A stretch of DNA of 9,239 nt, taken from assembly GCA_001603335.1 (NCBI GenBank), contig LUYR01000600.1:1-9239 (forward strand), given 5' to 3'. This DNA is from Rhodospirillales bacterium Alpha_05 (GTDB taxonomy: Bacteria > Pseudomonadota > Alphaproteobacteria > Rhodospirillales > Rhodospirillaceae). Below the pieces are notes generated by a model. It saw only the letters and a program-made list of their open reading frames with translations, was not told the DNA's origin and did no database searches. Of this stretch, positions 6,427-9,239 are shown in pieces; position 1 is the first letter of the stretch; each line of letters begins with the position of its first letter. The position numbers were made by a program, and so were the translations under genes.

Positions 6427-7445
6427 GGCCCAACCCTCCGGCAGAGGGTCGCGGCGGGGAGATCTTCCCCGCCGCGGTTTTGTCGGTGCCCGACGCCGTC
6501 CCCGAGAGCCCTGAGGCCGCGCACACCGGCCTCGCCGAACGCGGCTTCGCGCTGCTCTGCCGCTCCGCCGCGTTCGCGGTGGCCGGGCTGCTGCTCGCGG
6601 TGTTCGTGGTGCTCGGCGTCAACGCCGCACCCGCGCTCCACACCTTCGGCTTCGGCTTCCTCACCACCGAGGTGTGGAACCCGGTGACCGAACGCTTCGG
6701 CGCGGTCGCGCCGATCTTCGGCACCCTGATCACCTCGGCGATCGCGATGCTGATCGGTCTGCCGCTCGCCCTCGGTGCCGCGCTGTTCCTCAACGAATAC
6801 TGCCCGCACCGCCTGCGCGGCCCGGTGATCGTCGCGATCGAGCTTTTGGCGGCGGTGCCCAGCATCATCTACGGCATGTGGGGCCTGCTGGTTCTCGCGC
6901 CGTTTCTCTCCGCCCATTTCCAGCCGTTCATGACCGCCTGGGTCGGGCCGATCCCGATCCTCGGTGCGCTGTTCCAGGGCCCGCCGTTCGGCATCGGCAT
7001 GCTCACCGCCGGGCTGATCCTCGGCTTCATGGTGCTGCCGTTCATCTGCTCGGTGTCGTGCCAGGTGCTTGCCACCGTCGACCCGGTGCTGCGCGAGGCC
7101 GCCTACGGCGTCGGTGCGACCACCTGGGAGGTCTGCCGCAACGTGCTGCTGCCGTTCAGCCGCACCGGTCTGTTGGGCGCGGCGATGCTCGGCCTCGGCC
7201 GCGCCCTCGGCGAGACCATGGCGGTGACCTTCGTGATCGGCAACTCGCACCGCATCTCCGCCTCGCTGTTCGCGCCGGGCACGACGATCTCGGCGAGCCT
7301 CGCCAACGAGTTCACCGAGGCGGTGGGCGACACCTATCTCTCGTCGCTCCAGGCTCTCGGGCTGGTGCTGTTCCTGATCACCTTCATCGTGCTCGCGGCG
7401 GCGCGCCTGTTGATGCGCCACGTCGAGCGGAGGGCGGCGCAGTGA
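6411..7445 (+). CDS. pstC: phosphate ABC transporter permease PstC
   Basis: This is one of the two inner-membrane permease subunits of the phosphate importer. From the ATG at 6411 it has 344 residues. TM1 is at about 50-70, followed by a periplasmic section (AAPALHTFGFGFLTTEVWNP) and the MetI-like core starting with AVAPIFGTLITS (98-109). IELLAAVPSIIYGMWGL (143-159) is a PstC hallmark. The cytoplasmic EAA loop is at 229-267 (EAAYGVGATTWEVCRNVLLP and GLGRALGE), followed by TMAVTFVIGN. The start is uncertain. ATG 6411 overlaps pstS by 16 nt and has a weak GGGA 7 nt upstream. A GTG at 6486 would give 319 residues, which I recall as the E. coli PstC length, and a normal N-terminal tail, but has no visible Shine-Dalgarno. 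The hairpin at 6451-6475 would be coding with the first start and intercistronic with the second. The stop overlaps the pstA GTG. Confidence 0.93.
   Translation: MAGEVRPNPPAEGRGGEIFPAAVLSVPDAVPESPEAAHTGLAERGFALLCRSAAFAVAGLLLAVFVVLGVNAAPALHTFGFGFLTTEVWNPVTERFGAVAPIFGTLITSAIAMLIGLPLALGAALFLNEYCPHRLRGPVIVAIELLAAVPSIIYGMWGLLVLAPFLSAHFQPFMTAWVGPIPILGALFQGPPFGIGMLTAGLILGFMVLPFICSVSCQVLATVDPVLREAAYGVGATTWEVCRNVLLPFSRTGLLGAAMLGLGRALGETMAVTFVIGNSHRISASLFAPGTTISASLANEFTEAVGDTYLSSLQALGLVLFLITFIVLAAARLLMRHVERRAAQ
6451..6484 (+). terminator. intrinsic-terminator-like hairpin between pstS and the pstC core
   Basis: GCGGCGGGGA (6451-6460) pairs perfectly with TCCCCGCCGC (6466-6475) around GATCT, giving a 10-bp GC-rich stem. 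GG and four T (6478-6481) follow. It begins 25 bp after the pstS stop. Such a structure is well placed to stop or slow part of the transcription, or to protect the pstS message from 3' exonucleases, so the binding protein exceeds the permeases. A smaller hairpin (ACCCT/AGGGT at 6433-6437 and 6445-6449) sits directly in front. The short T run means partial read-through is likely, as the operon requires. Confidence 0.6.
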
Positions 7446-8287
7446 GCAACGGCGAAACCCTCCTGGCGCGGCGCAAGCTCGTCAACCTGGCGATGATGGG
7501 GCTGTGCAGCGGCGCGGCGGGCCTGGCGATCCTGGTGCTGACGCTGATCCTCTGGCATCTGGTGTCGCGCGGCGTTGCGGCGCTCTCGCCCGACATCTTC
7601 ACCCGCACCACGCCGCCGCCCGGATCCCCCGGCGGTCTGCTCAACCCGATCCTCGGCAGCCTCGCGATGAGCGCGGCGGGGATCGCGGTGGCCGCGCCCT
7701 TGGGCGTGCTTTCGGGCACCTACCTCGCCGAATACGGCCGCTACTCCCGCGTCGCGCAGGTGGTGCGGTTCATCAACGACATCCTGCTTTCCGCGCCGTC
7801 GATCATCGTCGGGCTGTTCGTCTACAGCGTGATGGTGGTGCCGATGAGTCACTTCTCCGGCTGGGCCGGGGCGGCGGCGTTGGCGCTGGTGGCGGTGCCG
7901 GTGATCGTGCGCACCACCGAGGACGTGCTGCGCATGGTGCCCGCGACTTTGCGCGAGGCGGCGTTCGCGCTCGGCGTGCCGTATTGGCGCTTCATCGTCA
8001 ACGTTGCGTGGCGCGCGGCGAAGAGCGGCATCGTCACCGGCATCCTGCTGGCGGTGGCGCGGATCAGCGGCGAGACCGCGCCGCTGCTGTTCACCGCGCT
8101 CAACAACCAATTCCTCTCCACCGACATGAACGGCCCGACCGCGAGCCTGCCGGTGGGGATCTTCCAGTTCGCGATGAGCCCGTACCGCGACTGGCAACAG
8201 CTGGCGTGGGCGGGGGCACTGCTGGTCAGCGCCGCCGTCCTTCTGATCAACGTGCTGGCCCGGTGGCTGGCGCGGCAACGTGCATGA
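7442..8287 (+). CDS. pstA: phosphate ABC transporter permease PstA
   Basis: This 281-residue second permease subunit pairs with PstC and PstB. It has about six membrane segments (near 18-42, 68-92, 112-136, 140-157, 194-215 and 255-275). PstA motifs are LNPILGSLAMS (68-78), GTYLAEYGR (92-100), INDILLSAPSIIVGLF (111-126) and the EAA loop REAAFALGVPYWRFIVNVAWRAAKSGIVTG (171-200), followed by RISGETAPLLFTA. The C-terminal PVGIFQFAMSPYRDWQQLAWAGAL is also characteristic. The GTG start at 7442 overlaps the pstC stop (GTGA) and has CGGAGGG at 7428-7433 about 8 nt upstream. Upstream in-frame sequence lies inside pstC and is Arg/Pro-rich, so it is not coding in this frame. Length matches the family. 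Confidence 0.95.
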   Translation: MSNGETLLARRKLVNLAMMGLCSGAAGLAILVLTLILWHLVSRGVAALSPDIFTRTTPPPGSPGGLLNPILGSLAMSAAGIAVAAPLGVLSGTYLAEYGRYSRVAQVVRFINDILLSAPSIIVGLFVYSVMVVPMSHFSGWAGAAALALVAVPVIVRTTEDVLRMVPATLREAAFALGVPYWRFIVNVAWRAAKSGIVTGILLAVARISGETAPLLFTALNNQFLSTDMNGPTASLPVGIFQFAMSPYRDWQQLAWAGALLVSAAVLLINVLARWLARQRA

Positions 8288-8294
8288 GCAGGAT

Positions 8295-9061
<767 letters not shown>

Positions 9062-9065
<4 letters not shown>

Positions 9066-9239
9066 GCGGCGCGCAGCCGCAAGGTCGCCACCAGACCGGG
9101 TACGGCGTCGCCGAGGGCGAAGCCACCCCCCTGGTGCGCCGCGATCGCCGCCACCACGCTCAGGCCCAGCCCCGAGCCCGGCGCGCTGCGGCTGGCGTCG
9201 AGGCGGACGAACGGCCGCAGCACCCGCTCGCGGTCCGCC
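9062..9239 (-). CDS. sensor histidine kinase, C-terminal end (partial)
   Basis: Translating the minus strand from the right edge gives 58 residues, beginning ADRERVLRPFVRLDAS and ending LRLRAA before a TAG at 9062-9064. This is the end of a HATPase_c domain. ERVLRPFVRLDASRS matches the region before the G2 box, PGSGLGLSVVAAIAAHQGG is the G2 box and following helix, and GLVATLRL is the last strand. Only the C-terminal end is inside the window; the sensor region, the His-containing dimerisation domain and the N and G1 boxes lie beyond the right edge. The sequence lacks the GGTGLGLAIVKH form usual in PhoR and resembles OmpR-partner kinases with RLDASRS.PGSGLGLS. A role in phosphate sensing is therefore not supported. 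It converges on pstB with a 4-bp overlap. Confidence 0.85.

Noticed and set aside
6327..7421. Long minus-strand open frame opposite pstC (364 codons)
   Set aside because: It is an Arg/Glu/Gln/His-rich shadow frame of the clearly coding pstC. No motif and no plausible operon context.
9066..9080. GCGGC/GCCGC hairpin after pstB as a terminator
   Set aside because: Only 5 bp, no T tract, and it lies within the coding end of the convergent kinase, so chance pairing in GC-rich DNA is enough.

Overview
The window is GC-rich throughout. Codons end in G or C, genes are packed with overlapping stop/start codons, and almost every real gene has long Arg/His/Pro-rich shadow frames. Protein sequences and gene style suggest an alphaproteobacterium, possibly Rhodospirillales-like or Rhizobiales-like. 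This placement is an inference, because the window has no rRNA or other taxonomic marker. I see no tRNA, rRNA, CRISPR array, insertion sequence or phage gene.

Region 1 (1-5171, + strand) is a catabolic operon for four-carbon acid sugars. In order it holds the C-terminal part of otnK (3-oxo-tetronate 4-kinase, DUF1537 family), otnC (3-oxo-tetronate-4-phosphate decarboxylase), otnI (2-oxo-tetronate isomerase), a DeoR-family repressor, denD (D-erythronate dehydrogenase) and a GntP-family permease. Together they form a route: uptake of D-erythronate (GntP), oxidation to 2-oxo-tetronate (DenD), isomerisation to 3-oxo-tetronate (OtnI), phosphorylation (OtnK), and decarboxylation to dihydroxyacetone phosphate plus CO2 (OtnC). 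The first four genes are translationally tight (ATGA and TGATG overlaps, or a 4-bp gap). denD and gntP follow after short gaps of 45 and 74 bp, each with a strong Shine-Dalgarno sequence.

Region 2 (5172-5364) is the only sizeable non-coding stretch. It holds two GC-rich hairpins behind gntP, an 11-nt-periodic repeat that could be a PhoB box, a perfect 11-bp inverted repeat, and the pstS leader.

Region 3 (5365-9065, + strand) is the high-affinity phosphate ABC importer pstS-pstC-pstA-pstB: periplasmic binding protein, two permeases and the ATPase. An intrinsic-terminator-like hairpin with a T4 run lies just after pstS, inside or immediately before the start of pstC. That position suits high pstS output with lower permease output. 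The usual partners phoU, phoB and phoR are not next to the operon inside the window.

Region 4 (9062-9239, - strand) is the C-terminal end of a sensor histidine kinase convergent with pstB. The two genes share the palindrome CTAG as their stop codons. It does not look like PhoR.

I found no convincing undescribed system. The most useful second looks are the pstS-pstC hairpin and start-site ambiguity, the inverted repeat upstream of pstS, and the combination of denD, GntP permease and an embedded DeoR regulator.
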